A stretch of 27,309 nt of DNA from Seminavis robusta. Lineage: Eukaryota > Bacillariophyta > Bacillariophyceae > Naviculales > Naviculaceae. The notes under the pieces are model-generated. The model saw only the letters and a list, made by a program, of their open reading frames with translations. It was not told the origin of the DNA and ran no database searches. Below are positions 9,812-19,900 of the stretch, one piece after another. The stretch covers positions 1-27,309 of the forward strand of contig CAICTM010001537.1 of assembly GCA_903772945.1 (NCBI GenBank). The letters are read 5' to 3'. Made by a program: the position numbers and the translations under genes. Numbering within the stretch: the first letter of the stretch is position 1; the number at the start of each line of letters is the position of its first letter.

Positions 9812-12800
9812 TTAGTCTTCCTTGAACTGTGTCATACTGCAGGCGCTCAGGTAAATGTGATCAAAGAACACAAAAAACTCTGCCTTGGTCATGTAGAAGA
9901 TGCCGTCATCTGCTACAACTGGTTTGAGCAGTGCTTTGATCTGAGGGTAGTCTTCCCAGCCTGAGCCAGTGTCTCCGAACTGGCCATCTTCTATTTCTCC
10001 GTGGCCCCATGGATTCCTTACTTTGAAGAGGTCAATGCCCGTTGCAGCTACGTTGTGATGAGCATCAATGACAGAATAGCAATGGTTGCGGACCATTCCG
10101 CTGGCAATTTCCTCTTCTGATGTTCCCTTAGAGCTGGCTCCCACAATGTAGTCCACTTGGTCCCAGGCAAACATCTGCATGAACAACTCATCCTGAGATA
10201 TCTCCAGACCCATGGCACCACCACCGCCAACCTTGGGCCATGCAATGGGCTGTGTTGAGGAAAAGTATATACAAAGGAAAGGAGTGAGCTACCAAAAAGG
10301 CATGGCTCAGGAAAAGCTAGCAACAAATACAGCATGCACTTTCTTACCTCCAAACCAGCCATGTCCTTGTGCCGAGGTTGGTTCTGCAGCTGCTTCCACT
10401 GCTTGGTGAACATGTCATACTTGGCAGAGCAGTGGTATTTGCCTGTGTGGTAATTCTTGCGAATAAAGTACTGCTCTTTGCATCCTGTCATCATGGACCA
10501 GGCATGGGTGCAGTGGCCACCTTCAAGGTCATCCCAGCCACCTCCACAATGCACCATGAAAGCCTTTTCCAAGTAGCTCACCCACAGTTCACCATCTTCA
10601 GTAATCTGAGCACCCAGAAGTTCGCCATGCCTAAATGGGTGGCCACATAGAGATTCGTCAATTACAATGTCCACCTCTTTCCATGTGGTCAGATCAAACA
10701 GAGAGATGGTGTACATGTTCGGGCCATCGCCTGGCATGCTATCCAGGTTCTTGGTTTTGCGAAACAGCTTCTTGATGGCACCATCAAACTCCGCCAAAGC
10801 AGAAATGGCTGATAACAGCCAGCAGTTACCAACTTCACCCTGTACAATGTCGGCAGGATCAATGTCACCAATGATCTTCAAATTGGGTGTATCGCCAACA
10901 CCCATGCCACGGCCCGGTAGGATGGGTGGATTATCCCGATCATGGAGCAGTTGTCCATCAAATGTCAGATCCCATGAAAATGCATCACGGTTGGCCAATG
11001 GCAATGTGTCATTGGGCATGGACCGCAAGTGTTGATACTTGTTTATCATCAAGCTCATCCTGCCATCAGAAGCTGTGTCCAGGGGATTGATTGGGGTAGT
11101 GCCTTCTCGGTGAATGAGTGTGTATACATTGTTTTTTGTGCTGTGAGCAAACCTCATGCTGTTTTGAAAAGTAATTGCCACGTACTTGTCTGGGTTGGCG
11201 GTGAATTTCTTGATGCCCTTGTCAATTCGTTTCCCACGGACCTCTTCCCATTTTCCCATCTTGTTGCAGTCAAACTGACCAGAGAATCTCACCTTCTCCA
11301 ATTTCCACTTGGATTTGGGTGCAATCTTAAGTGCCTTCTTGACATCCATGGGGGTGTAATTAGTGCTATTTCGTCTGGCTAGCGATGGGAAGGTGAGCAG
11401 AGAAAACACACTTGAAGTCAGGCCAACTGCGCTGCCACTGGAACGTCTCCTTTCGGCTTTAGACACATTTTCAGCAATTATTGGGGCTTCGTCATCCGTT
11501 GGTGTCTGATGCCGTGACAATATTCCTGCAAACAGACTTGTTCTTCTCGAGGGTGCAGTGGGTGGTGAAGTAGCTTCAGCTTTTTTAGCTTCCGAGTTGC
11601 ACGCCTCCGAAAAATCATCATCTTCCGACGAAATGAGAGGCTGTCGTCTCGGCATCATTCTCAAGAACATGTTGCTCCTCCTTGGGCGTGCAGGACATGG
11701 TTTAAGTCCAACGGTAGACAACTCCTCTTCTTCATCACCGTCCTCCAATAACGGGGATAGTGGACTCGGCTGGACTGCCAAAGATACTTCCTCTTCAAAC
11801 TCTGACTCTGACATGGACATGTCTATCAGTGGCGTTATTCCACCTGTCGGACCCATCTGAAACACACTACGACGTGGTTTCGAGAACCCAAACAAGGAAG
11901 CTGTTGAGCTTTGACATTTCTTCGGTGTTGTTTCAGACTCTGGCATGTCATCTCCCGGTGTCATTGGAGCTATGCCCCCACTTGCATTAACCCGAAAAAC
12001 ACTGCTCCTCCTTGGATTTGGGCGACCCGACAATATTGACTTTTTTCGTGGCTGCTGCAAGAGCTCTGTCTCTGACCCAGACAAGTCTTCCCCTCCCAAC
12101 AAGGACGAGATGCTGCGATTGTTGCTCCTTCTGCGAGACCCAGACAATGAATTTCGGCTATTTCTTCTCGAATGAAATGACAGGTCTGTCTCTGACTCGT
12201 CTGAAATGTCTTCCCCGTCAAACAGCAGCGAAAGACCTCCATTTTGATTGACCTGGAACACGCTGCTTCTCCTTGGGTTTGGACGACCCGACAGCGACGT
12301 TCGGCTCCTTCGTCGTGGTGGACACATTTCCTTGCCGGACGGATCTTCTTCCTCTACCATGGGCAATATACTACTATGTCGTGCTGTTCTGTTTGACGGA
12401 AGAATGCTCTTTCGAGTTGTTGTAGCACTGCTCTCTGTTGGTGCCTGTTCCGGATATGGCGTACTAGTAGTACCCGAAGTGAAAAGAGCGGATTGAAGAA
12501 ACGGTGGATTCCAACTGCTTCCTCTCTTGGCTTGTTGTTTGTTTTCTTGCGTGGTTGTCGGATGCACGTTCAAGGCCGGGAACGCGGGGGTTTCGGGTCG
12601 TTCTGTCTTCATTATCGTCGATGGTGTCTCCTCACCTCTTATTATTGAGGTGGAGCACACAGTTGGTGAATCCTCCGAACGATCTGGAGTTGAGATTTGT
12701 TCCGAGACAACAAGTGAGGCAGGAGAAGAGTTTAATGATAAAATTGGAGTGGAGGTTCTTCTGGCTTGCTTTACTGATGAGCTGTTGTTACCAACCTCAG

Positions 12801-14793
12801 CAGTCTTGGGCGTTGTGCCAGCGGCCTCGCCTTCTAGAAGAACTGGTGTTGAGCACCTTCTGGATTTCTGTCCTGCAGGATTGTTGTTGTTGTTGTTATT
12901 GCTATCGTCGCCTTTGCTACTGTGCCACCACGGTACAGTGAGATTGTTGTTGTCTTTGTTGCTGTTCAACGTGGTCGTGGCGATGCCAGTGGTAGTAGTA
13001 GTAGTAGTAGTGAGCACTGGAGTGGAGCACCGCCTGACGTTGTTTGTTGCTCGTGTCACGATGATGGTGGCTTTCTGACTATTATTATTACTACTGCCTA
13101 CCACCGCTGGTGGTTGTGTAGTAGAAGCATTGGTCAGGATTGGTTGTTCTGCATCTTGGGTTGGACTTTGTTGTTTGCTGCTTTGCAGTTCTGTAGTCGT
13201 TGCTCTGTTGTTGTTGTTTGCAGGAAGAAGAACAACAACAGCATTCGTTTGCTCCGATTGCTTTGGAACTGTCGGCGCTGGTGTGACACTTGGCACGGCA
13301 CTCGACAAGTCTTGCATTGCGGGCATGGTTGGTACACGGGTGGAGCTTGTCGGCATAGGAGGAGCGATGGAACTTTGCGTGTTGTTTGGTTTGGGACTAC
13401 TACTACCTCTTGCACCAGCAGGTGTAGGAGTGGAGCTACGTTTGTTGGCCTCTGGAGATGTTGGACGACTGACTGGTGTGGAGCTACGTTTGTTTGGCTT
13501 TGGACTACTCTTTCTCCCAGTGTTGACGGGTGTCGAGCTTCTCTTGTTTGGCTTTGGACTCTTTCTCCCATTATTGACTGGTGTGGAGCTGCGTTTCGTT
13601 GGCTTTGGAGTTGTTGGACGACTAACAGGTGTAGAGCTTCTCTTGCTAGTAGTAGTTGGTTTTGGACTCGAGGGGCGAGGTGTAGAAGAACTTCGTTTGT
13701 TTGGTTTTGGACTATTGGTGCCATTATTATTGACGGGTGTAGAACTTCGTTTTGTTGGTTTTGGAGTTGTTGGGCGACTGACGGGTGTGGAACTGCGTTT
13801 CTTTGGTGGTGGTTGTGGAGACTCCGTTGGAGTGGAGCTACGTGTCATGGGAAGTACGGAAGTTTGTTGGAATGGCTGTTGCTCATTCTTGGAAGAGGGT
13901 GTTTCTTGGGTGTCACTTATTGGGATGATGATGTGTTGTGGTTGTGGTTGTGGTTGTTGAAAGGCCACAGGTGTGGAGCCTCGTTTGGTCTGCTTGAGAG
14001 GTGGAGATGCGGCTTCGCTCCTTTTCACAGTAGTAGTAGTAGTCGCCACGGTACCTCTCCGTCGTTTTGTGGTAGAACTGCTGCTTTTGGGAGGAGGGGA
14101 TGCCGCCCCATTGTTCCGTGACGAGGCTACAACTACCGTGTTTCTTCGTTGCTTTTCCTGTGTGGTGGTTTGGGGGTCGGGATTTTCGGAAGCGAGTTTG
14201 GTTGCATCTGAAGTCGTCTCCGAAGCTTCTGTCAAGTTGGGTTTCGTCGTCTTATTGGGACCTCCAGTTGACTTGTTCTTCTTGTTCTGGGAAGAAACCG
14301 CCACGGTGTTTCTACGGCTCGGCTTTGCACTGTTCTTTGTGTCGTTGTTTTCCAATTTAGTGGTCCCTGCCACAGAATGTCTCAAGGTGTTTGGAATTGG
14401 AGTTGGAGTTTCCTGAGGTTGGAATGGAAACGGCACGGACAGCTCTTCTTTGGATGGAAGCATGGAAATCTCCGACGAGACATCCTGTTGTTGTTTGGAT
14501 ACAGTTAGAAGGATCTCTTCGGGATGAACTTCGGGTAGTGTGGGCGTGGGCGGTGGAGTGACGCGCAGTTTCTTGTTCTCCGTTTTCTTGTTCTCCGTTT
14601 TCTTCTTTTTGGCATTGCTGCTGCTGCTATGGTTGGACAGGAACGCCAGTTTACCCAACAACCTCACGGCCGAACTTCGCCGTCGGCCGCCATTCGACTT
14701 TCGCTTCAAAAAGGATCCCAGAGAACTCCGTTTCTCAGGAGTCGTCTCGGCGGAAGTGCTCGCCACGGACGGTCTCGAATGTTTGTTGCCCAT
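9812..14793 (-). CDS. Calpain-family cysteine protease with long disordered N-terminus
   Basis: Two exons on the minus strand (14793-10348 and 10249-9812) encode 1627 residues. The C-terminal 350-odd residues form a calpain protease core. The nucleophile lies in QGEVGNCWLLSA (Cys1324), the histidine in MVRNHCYSV (His1538) and the asparagine in KVRNPWGHGE (Asn1561), so the triad is complete. The Cys-His spacing of 214 is longer than in classical calpains. Before the core, about residues 1150-1290 contain a conserved-looking segment (KWKLEKVRFSGQFDCNKMGKWEEV) of unknown type. The start MGNKHS fits an N-myristoylation signal (Gly2, Ser6), suggesting membrane attachment. Residues 10-1140 are low complexity: repeats of R-x-S-T-P between about 270 and 680, R-R-N-T-V and R-R-S-S-V-F motifs, and homopolymer T, N and S runs. 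No EF-hand or C2-like domain follows the core, so it is non-classical. Calpains are usually Ca-regulated processing proteases. Substrates here are unknown. The ATG at 14793 is the first in the frame and is followed by the myristoylation motif. Confidence 0.9.
10250..10347 (-). other. Intron in the calpain gene (98 bp)
   Basis: On the minus strand the donor is GTAAGAAAG (from 10347) and the acceptor CAACACAG (ending at 10250). It is phase 0, joining DMAGLE to PIAWPKVGGGG. Without splicing the long frame runs into an unrelated tail and loses the catalytic His and Asn, so the intron is strongly supported. Confidence 0.9.
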
Positions 14794-15282
14794 GGTCCCT
14801 AAAAATGGATGGATGGATGGATCACAAAGAAATGTATGTATGCTTTCGTAGATAACTTCCCTATCGAATACTCTAGCTAGCTAGCTATCCCCCTTCCATG
14901 CTATGATATGAAGGCGACCTTATCCGGATGTTATCAACGATAGAGCTGCAGCAACACCATTTTGTTGGAAAGTCTTGGACACTTTGCTTTTGGATCACTC
15001 CTGGACACTTTTTGTCGCTCTTGCTGCCAAATAACCACTGTCTGAGGAAAGAATTAAAGCAGGTCATGGACGTTCTTCTTTGCCAATTTCATAATTAAAG
15101 CTGTAGTTTGTACCAGCAGCTAGTACACTAAATAGCCAAGGACATCCTAATTCTATTGTTGAAGTGGATGTACAGTATGTAAAGGTACTGTAGAAGTACC
15201 AGAACAACAGTGGGGACATCACCTTTGCTTGTTTCAAGTTTCAACGATGCTGCCATGCAGCCTCTCTAGCTATTATTTTAAA
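14794..15282. other. Upstream region of the calpain gene
   Basis: A (ATGG)n microsatellite lies at 14805-14822, just ahead of the calpain start. Reading on the minus strand, it would be within the 5' untranslated region or core promoter. A CTAG-rich patch lies at 14870-14887. No gene or clear promoter element was recognised in the rest. Confidence 0.4.
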
Positions 15283-15290
15283 ATAATAGT
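15283..15290. repeat. Left target-site duplication of the MITE
   Basis: ATAATAGT directly before the left inverted repeat. It is repeated exactly at 15818-15825. Eight bases is the duplication length of hAT elements. Confidence 0.9.
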
Positions 15291-15817
15291 CAGGGTTGCT
15301 GGTTCAATTAATATTTCATGAAATAGTTCAATTAGGGTTCACGAACCGGTTCATGAAGCGCACGTTCATGAAGTGGTTCATGGGGGGTTTGGGCCACTCA
15401 TGAACTAGGTTCAAAGTTCATCAGAATACAAAATTTGGTGAACTTTTCCACATTTTTGGTTCATGAGAATTCTGCACCATAAATGAGGCAACACATGTCT
15501 AGTAAGCAAAATTTTCCTGACTTGCAAAGCCACCTTCAGTCCAACTATCCACCAACTACACTTGTGCCAGGTTTGGTGACCCAATGTATCGGCGTTTGTT
15601 CTTGAATACGAGCATACAGCCTGTATTTGCTAACCATAACCCTGTATTTGCTAACCATAACCCTAGGTTTTGGTTCACGAATGGGTTCATGAATTGGTTC
15701 ACGAGGCTGCTCAAAATTTGGGTATTCACGAACTGGTTCAGTTCATGAGCATTACGTTACCCGAACTTTTGTCATGAACAGAGTTCGTATCCAAAATTAG
15801 TTGAACCAGCAACCCTG
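15291..15817. mobile_element. hAT-type MITE, 527 bp, complete
   Basis: The ends are perfect 17-bp inverted repeats: CAGGGTTGCTGGTTCAA at 15291-15307 and its reverse complement TTGAACCAGCAACCCTG at 15801-15817, with partial matching further in. An 8-bp direct duplication ATAATAGT flanks both sides. CAGGG ends and 8-bp duplications are typical of the hAT superfamily. The element has no transposase frame, so it is non-autonomous. Its interior carries many copies of GGTTCATGAA or GTTCACGAA in both orientations within about 200 bp of each end and in the middle, as expected for transposase-binding subterminal repeats. It also carries a 21-bp tandem duplication (CCTGTATTTGCTAACCATAAC at 15620-15640 and 15641-15661). 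Perfect ends and duplication imply recent insertion. Confidence 0.9.
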
Positions 15818-15825
15818 ATAATAGT
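15818..15825. repeat. Right target-site duplication of the MITE
   Basis: ATAATAGT directly after the right inverted repeat, identical to 15283-15290. Confidence 0.9.
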
Positions 15826-16674
15826 TAGCTTTTTATTTCTACCATTTCACCAGTAAGCTAGTCACATCATGAATGCATGAATGCATAGTAGTAGTAGCGT
15901 GAATTACAAGTAGACTAGCTAGCTTAGTCTAACTCTGGCAACCCAAGCAAGGCTTTTTTGGATTTGAAAGGGACTTTTCACTGCATATGGGCGTTGGGAC
16001 GATGGTGGCCCTGTTGATCTTTGTGGGAGTCTTTGTCTCTGCCTTCGCTGACCTCTTTCCTTGCCATCCTTCGGTCGGTTGGTCTGCTCTCTTGGCTGTC
16101 AGGCTCCGCCCTTGCACCCATCCACTCAAGAACCTTTGGACGAGTCGAGTCTATACCGGTAGTCCATTCCCACGTGCTCATAGCTAGCTAGACCAGCCAC
16201 TCTAAATAAATACCCACATACTGTAGTATCTTGTAGGAAATCAACTCAATTTGGCAGCAGCAGCCATGGGATTTGCAAGTGCCAGCCAGCCATTGTAGGT
16301 TTCCAGAGTAGGAAAGTTAGCCAGTCAGCCATAGCTAGCCTAGTAGCTAGTAGGTTGGTCCGATTCAAGCAGGGCAAGTTAGCTAGCTAGCTGATCGGTG
16401 AATGTGCTTTCTTGATAGATGCACCATGATGCCAGCCCTGCCTTTTGCAATGAAAGAATTGCCGTGACAAATCCGTCCATCCATCCATCCATCCATCCAC
16501 GACCTGCCGACAGCCACTTGGTGCGTTCAGCCGGTCAGGCAAAACCAAGCAAGCCGTAAGCTGGCCTGGGAGAAAAAAGGATGATGATCTCTCAGACACA
16601 AAGCAAGCAAGCTGTGTAGGTAAGAAGGGGTTTAGAGTAGGGAAATTATCTACGGAAGCCAGCCGGGGCCAGGC
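15826..16674. other. Gene-free stretch with microsatellites
   Basis: Short open frames on both strands (for example 15929-16129 minus and 15987-16187 plus) overlap and have no recognisable features. The stretch contains CTAGCTAG runs, TAGTAG runs near 15888, one TACCGGTA palindrome at 16154-16161 and a (TCCA)6 array at 16476-16499. Confidence 0.4.
16476..16499. repeat. (TCCA)6 microsatellite
   Basis: Six perfect TCCA units. A related (ATGG) array, the same repeat on the opposite strand, sits at 14805-14822 by the calpain start. Confidence 0.95.
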
Positions 16675-16962
16675 TTAAGCAAAGAACAGTCGAAATTCAG
16701 GACTAGGGTCTGAGGGATCAGGGGCAAGAAATTGAGGACCATTACGGGGGGCAAAGGGTTTGGCTTTGCGGGATCCACAGAGACATAAATGGGTAGCTTT
16801 CACAAGGGCAATTGAGATACGGGTCTGCATGAAGAACATCATTTGAGAGTAGGAAAATTGAGTTTTGGAGGCAGTAGCAGAAGCAAGGCGTTGTAAGAGA
16901 GTCTTGGCTTGAGGGGCGTGTAGTAGTAGGACCCCTTTTCTTCGAACCGAATCGCTGATAGA
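16675..16962 (-). pseudogene. Possible retroelement ORF C-terminal fragment
   Basis: The minus strand is open for 95 codons from a TGA at 16963-16965 to a TAA at 16675-16677, with no ATG at its upstream end. The peptide reads TLLQRLASATASKTQFSYS, then TRISIALVKATHLCLCGSR, then a proline/aspartate-rich end. The pattern 'R-(I/L)-S-x-A-x-(V/L)-(K/R)-A-x-x-x-C-L-x-G-(S/T)-R' resembles the C-terminus of reverse-transcriptase ORFs I recall from diatom and other protist genomes. No polymerase motif is present upstream, so at most it is a severely truncated relic. The resemblance is from memory and may be coincidental. Confidence 0.3.
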
Positions 16963-16984
16963 TCATCTCTACATCTCTAAGCAA

Positions 16985-19900
16985 TGCAGAGGACGATAGC
17001 TACCTTACCGGTACACTCTAGGTTACTCATTTCAGCTCTTTATAACTCGAGGAAGGTCAGCGCAAGCGGGATCGCGATAGACGCCACCGATAAGAATGAT
17101 TCCATCCTGAATCCAAAAACGGATTTCCTCCCGCGACCAGTTCTTGGGTTTAGAGCGTAAATGTATGGCTGGTACACGAGCAAAGGGTCTATCGAACACT
17201 TGCAACGGAGGTTCCGCAAAAGTAGGACCTGAAGATTTCCCATGCTGGGCATGTCACCACTGCGCCCATGTGCGGTGCAGATTTACTACCGTAGAAACGA
17301 GGTGCAGTCCCGAGGAAGATAGTGGGAGAGTTCGAACAACATCCAGACCGCGGCAGGTCGGGCCTAGCAACAGCATAACAGCAGATCAGCACTATGTCGC
17401 AGCCGAAGCTTTGAACATTGAACAACTTCCCCAGACTGCGGCATGGCCAGAATTCTAAAATCGTGGTTCCGGTGGAGCGGACTTTTTGACTTTCGTTGTT
17501 TGGGGACGATTGCCTTGGATGAACACAAATCAAAAAAGACAACCCAGAGGTTTTCACGGTTCTCTCGAGGAGTCGAGCCGACCAACCCAGTCAGGAAGTG
17601 TTCTTCAATTATTTGTTGCAAGGATCAACCGGTCAATGTGAGAGATATGATCCCCCCTCTCTCATGCGGTGTCCTCTTTGAGCCGCGGATGCTGTCGCTG
17701 CAACATCTTTTCCGCAATTGTGCCGAGGCTCATTGATCCTCGACCGATCTCCTCCCTCTTCGTTTACTTCTACAAATGTCGCGTTCTTTGTTGTCTACAT
17801 CGGAGCCTCATTGAGACCAGCAACCAATTGCTACACCAAGTTGCACTTCCAAAAAAGCACTTTCTCAACCTTTTGCTTTGACAACGACCGGTGCCAAGCA
17901 ACGCGCTCAGCGTCTCGCACATACAAGAGCTGTCACATTGGCAGCCATCAGATCTTTGTCGTGCTTGGCCTGCATTTGCCGATCACTTCAGCTTTGCTGG
18001 CACAATGCTTTGGGATCTCTTCGCCATCCATAGAATATTTGTTCTGGCTGGTTTACTCACTCAGCCCTGCTGCTGGAGCTCTTTGGGTACCTACCGGTAT
18101 CGTTCCGAGGAAGCCCCGAATGAGTCGATTCAATAATAGCAATAAGATAAAAGTGGATTATGTAATCGAACCAACGGCACATTAGGATAAATAGGCGACT
18201 AACAAAGGAAAAGGAAAAGTTTGGTCTCCACCATGATGCTTTTTCCTGATGCCGTCATTTGATCCTTCTTCAGTCCACAATCAAATTGTACCCCAAGCTA
18301 GCTCACTTGTCAGCTATGGTTTTCATTCCCGTTTGCTGTCCACAAACCCCATATCACATTGTTCACCCAGCGTTGGCCCCCATTGACTCTGCCGTTTCTT
18401 ATCATGCTCCTATTCCCTCTGATCCCATCAGCCAAGATCATGACATTGCCCTTGCTCACTTGCCAGACCAGCTACGATGTGCCTCCGCAGTTCTCAAATT
18501 CCTGCTCGGGGCAAGTGTGGTGCTCTGCTGGCTGTCAGGCTCAAGCCCCCTGCAATGCAACACTGCCCACGATCTCGATTTCATTCCCACACATAGTCCA
18601 CTCAACAGTGGTAGGAGATGCAGTATTCGTGTGGTGTCTCCATGGATCGGGCAGATTGACTGAGGACTCTGCCCGATTGAATCTTTCCGGTCCTGCGGCC
18701 GTTGCTTTGGTCGCCGGTTTCAGTACCGCGCCATTTCTACAAGTATTCTGGGAATGGTTCCCGAGCGTCGGCCAGCCCCATTGGTTGAGTCATGCTTGCG
18801 ACTTGCCGCTACATCTACTTCTTGGGAAATCAATGACCATTACTAAACGACCCAACATTCTGCCACGCTTTGGTCCACCATTGCAACCTCACCAACAAAC
18901 GGTAATAGTTTGGTCTAACTGACAAGCCCAATGTGGTGTGGAGAGATTTCAAGGTTTTGGACTTTAGCGAGGGAGCTGCTGTAGAGACGCCAAGCCCAGA
19001 ACCGAACGCCTGTACGGAGACATCAAGCAAGAATTCATTCAAGCCTGAAGCCAAACCCTTCCCCGTGCTTGAATGAGGCGGTAACTGTGCCATGATTGAA
19101 CAATACGCCTGGTTAAGAGTGGCATGCCATTGATCAACGTGAAAGTAGCAGTGGCGTGTACATGTGTGTTGTTGTCGGGGGTAGAGTTTCGATTCACAGA
19201 GCTCGTCTTACATGTACCGTACCGGTACTGCGATAGATACATAAGATAAAGGAAATTTAAGTAACTGAAAATGGCTGTAGCGACATCGAATCTTCCTACT
19301 AGCTATACCACAGGGAGAACATCCATTGGAGTGCTCCGAAGAGGGCCAGGTGGTACTTCGTGATCTCGTCCTTGTCTTATCGAGAGTTTTCTTGGTCTTC
19401 CGTTCAAGTAGATTTTTGTTGCCCATTCATTGTGTCAACAGATTAACAGATGCATGTGGGCTGCAGGGTCTGTCACTGTGACTCCAGCCGGCAGGGACAA
19501 AGCCTACGGTACTCATCAGTACTCCGTACTCAAGAGCAGTGGTTTACTAACGGGGATGTACTCGGAGTATGTATCACAAGCAAGTAGTGCACAGTGCACA
19601 GAACCAGGAAACTCTTGGGTGTTTTGTCCTCTCCTTTCGGAGGAGCTACTGGTAGCTAGCTTCGAATAAGTGGTTGCTATGGCTTCTAATTAGAGGGTGC
19701 TAGCTAGAGTACCGGTACATAGACTACGGTAGTCTACTCACACGCTGGAGAAATTTTGTGGTGCTCGGGTAACTCGGGTTGCCAGTTAGCATATTAATTC
19801 ATTAATTCGTGAATCAACCAAGATGGGCAGGAATGGGAGACATTCTCGCAAGTCTTTTTGCTTAAGTAATTTTGGAAGGCAGATGTCTGCTGCTTCCCCA

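Noticed and set aside
12922..14121. Long plus-strand open frames (up to 399 residues) opposite the calpain gene, also 12527-13078 and 13130-13960
   Set aside because: They are shadows of the repetitive STP/Asn/Thr-coding minus strand. The peptides are Trp/Cys/Arg- or Leu/Val/Gly-rich with no domain, and the minus frame continues into a clear protease.
15620..15665. Telomere-like repeat (TAACCATAACCCTAG)
   Set aside because: It is a 21-bp duplication inside the MITE, not a run of TTAGGG-type units.
17718..18185. 155-residue plus-strand frame
   Set aside because: It begins at GTG, shows no domain and has irregular composition.
18404..18922. 172-residue frame with hydrophobic N-terminus and cysteines as a secreted protein
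   Set aside because: It has a plausible leader and a cysteine cluster, but no repeat of pattern, no known family and an overlapping frame (18259-18663) of equal quality. Described only in the intergenic entry.
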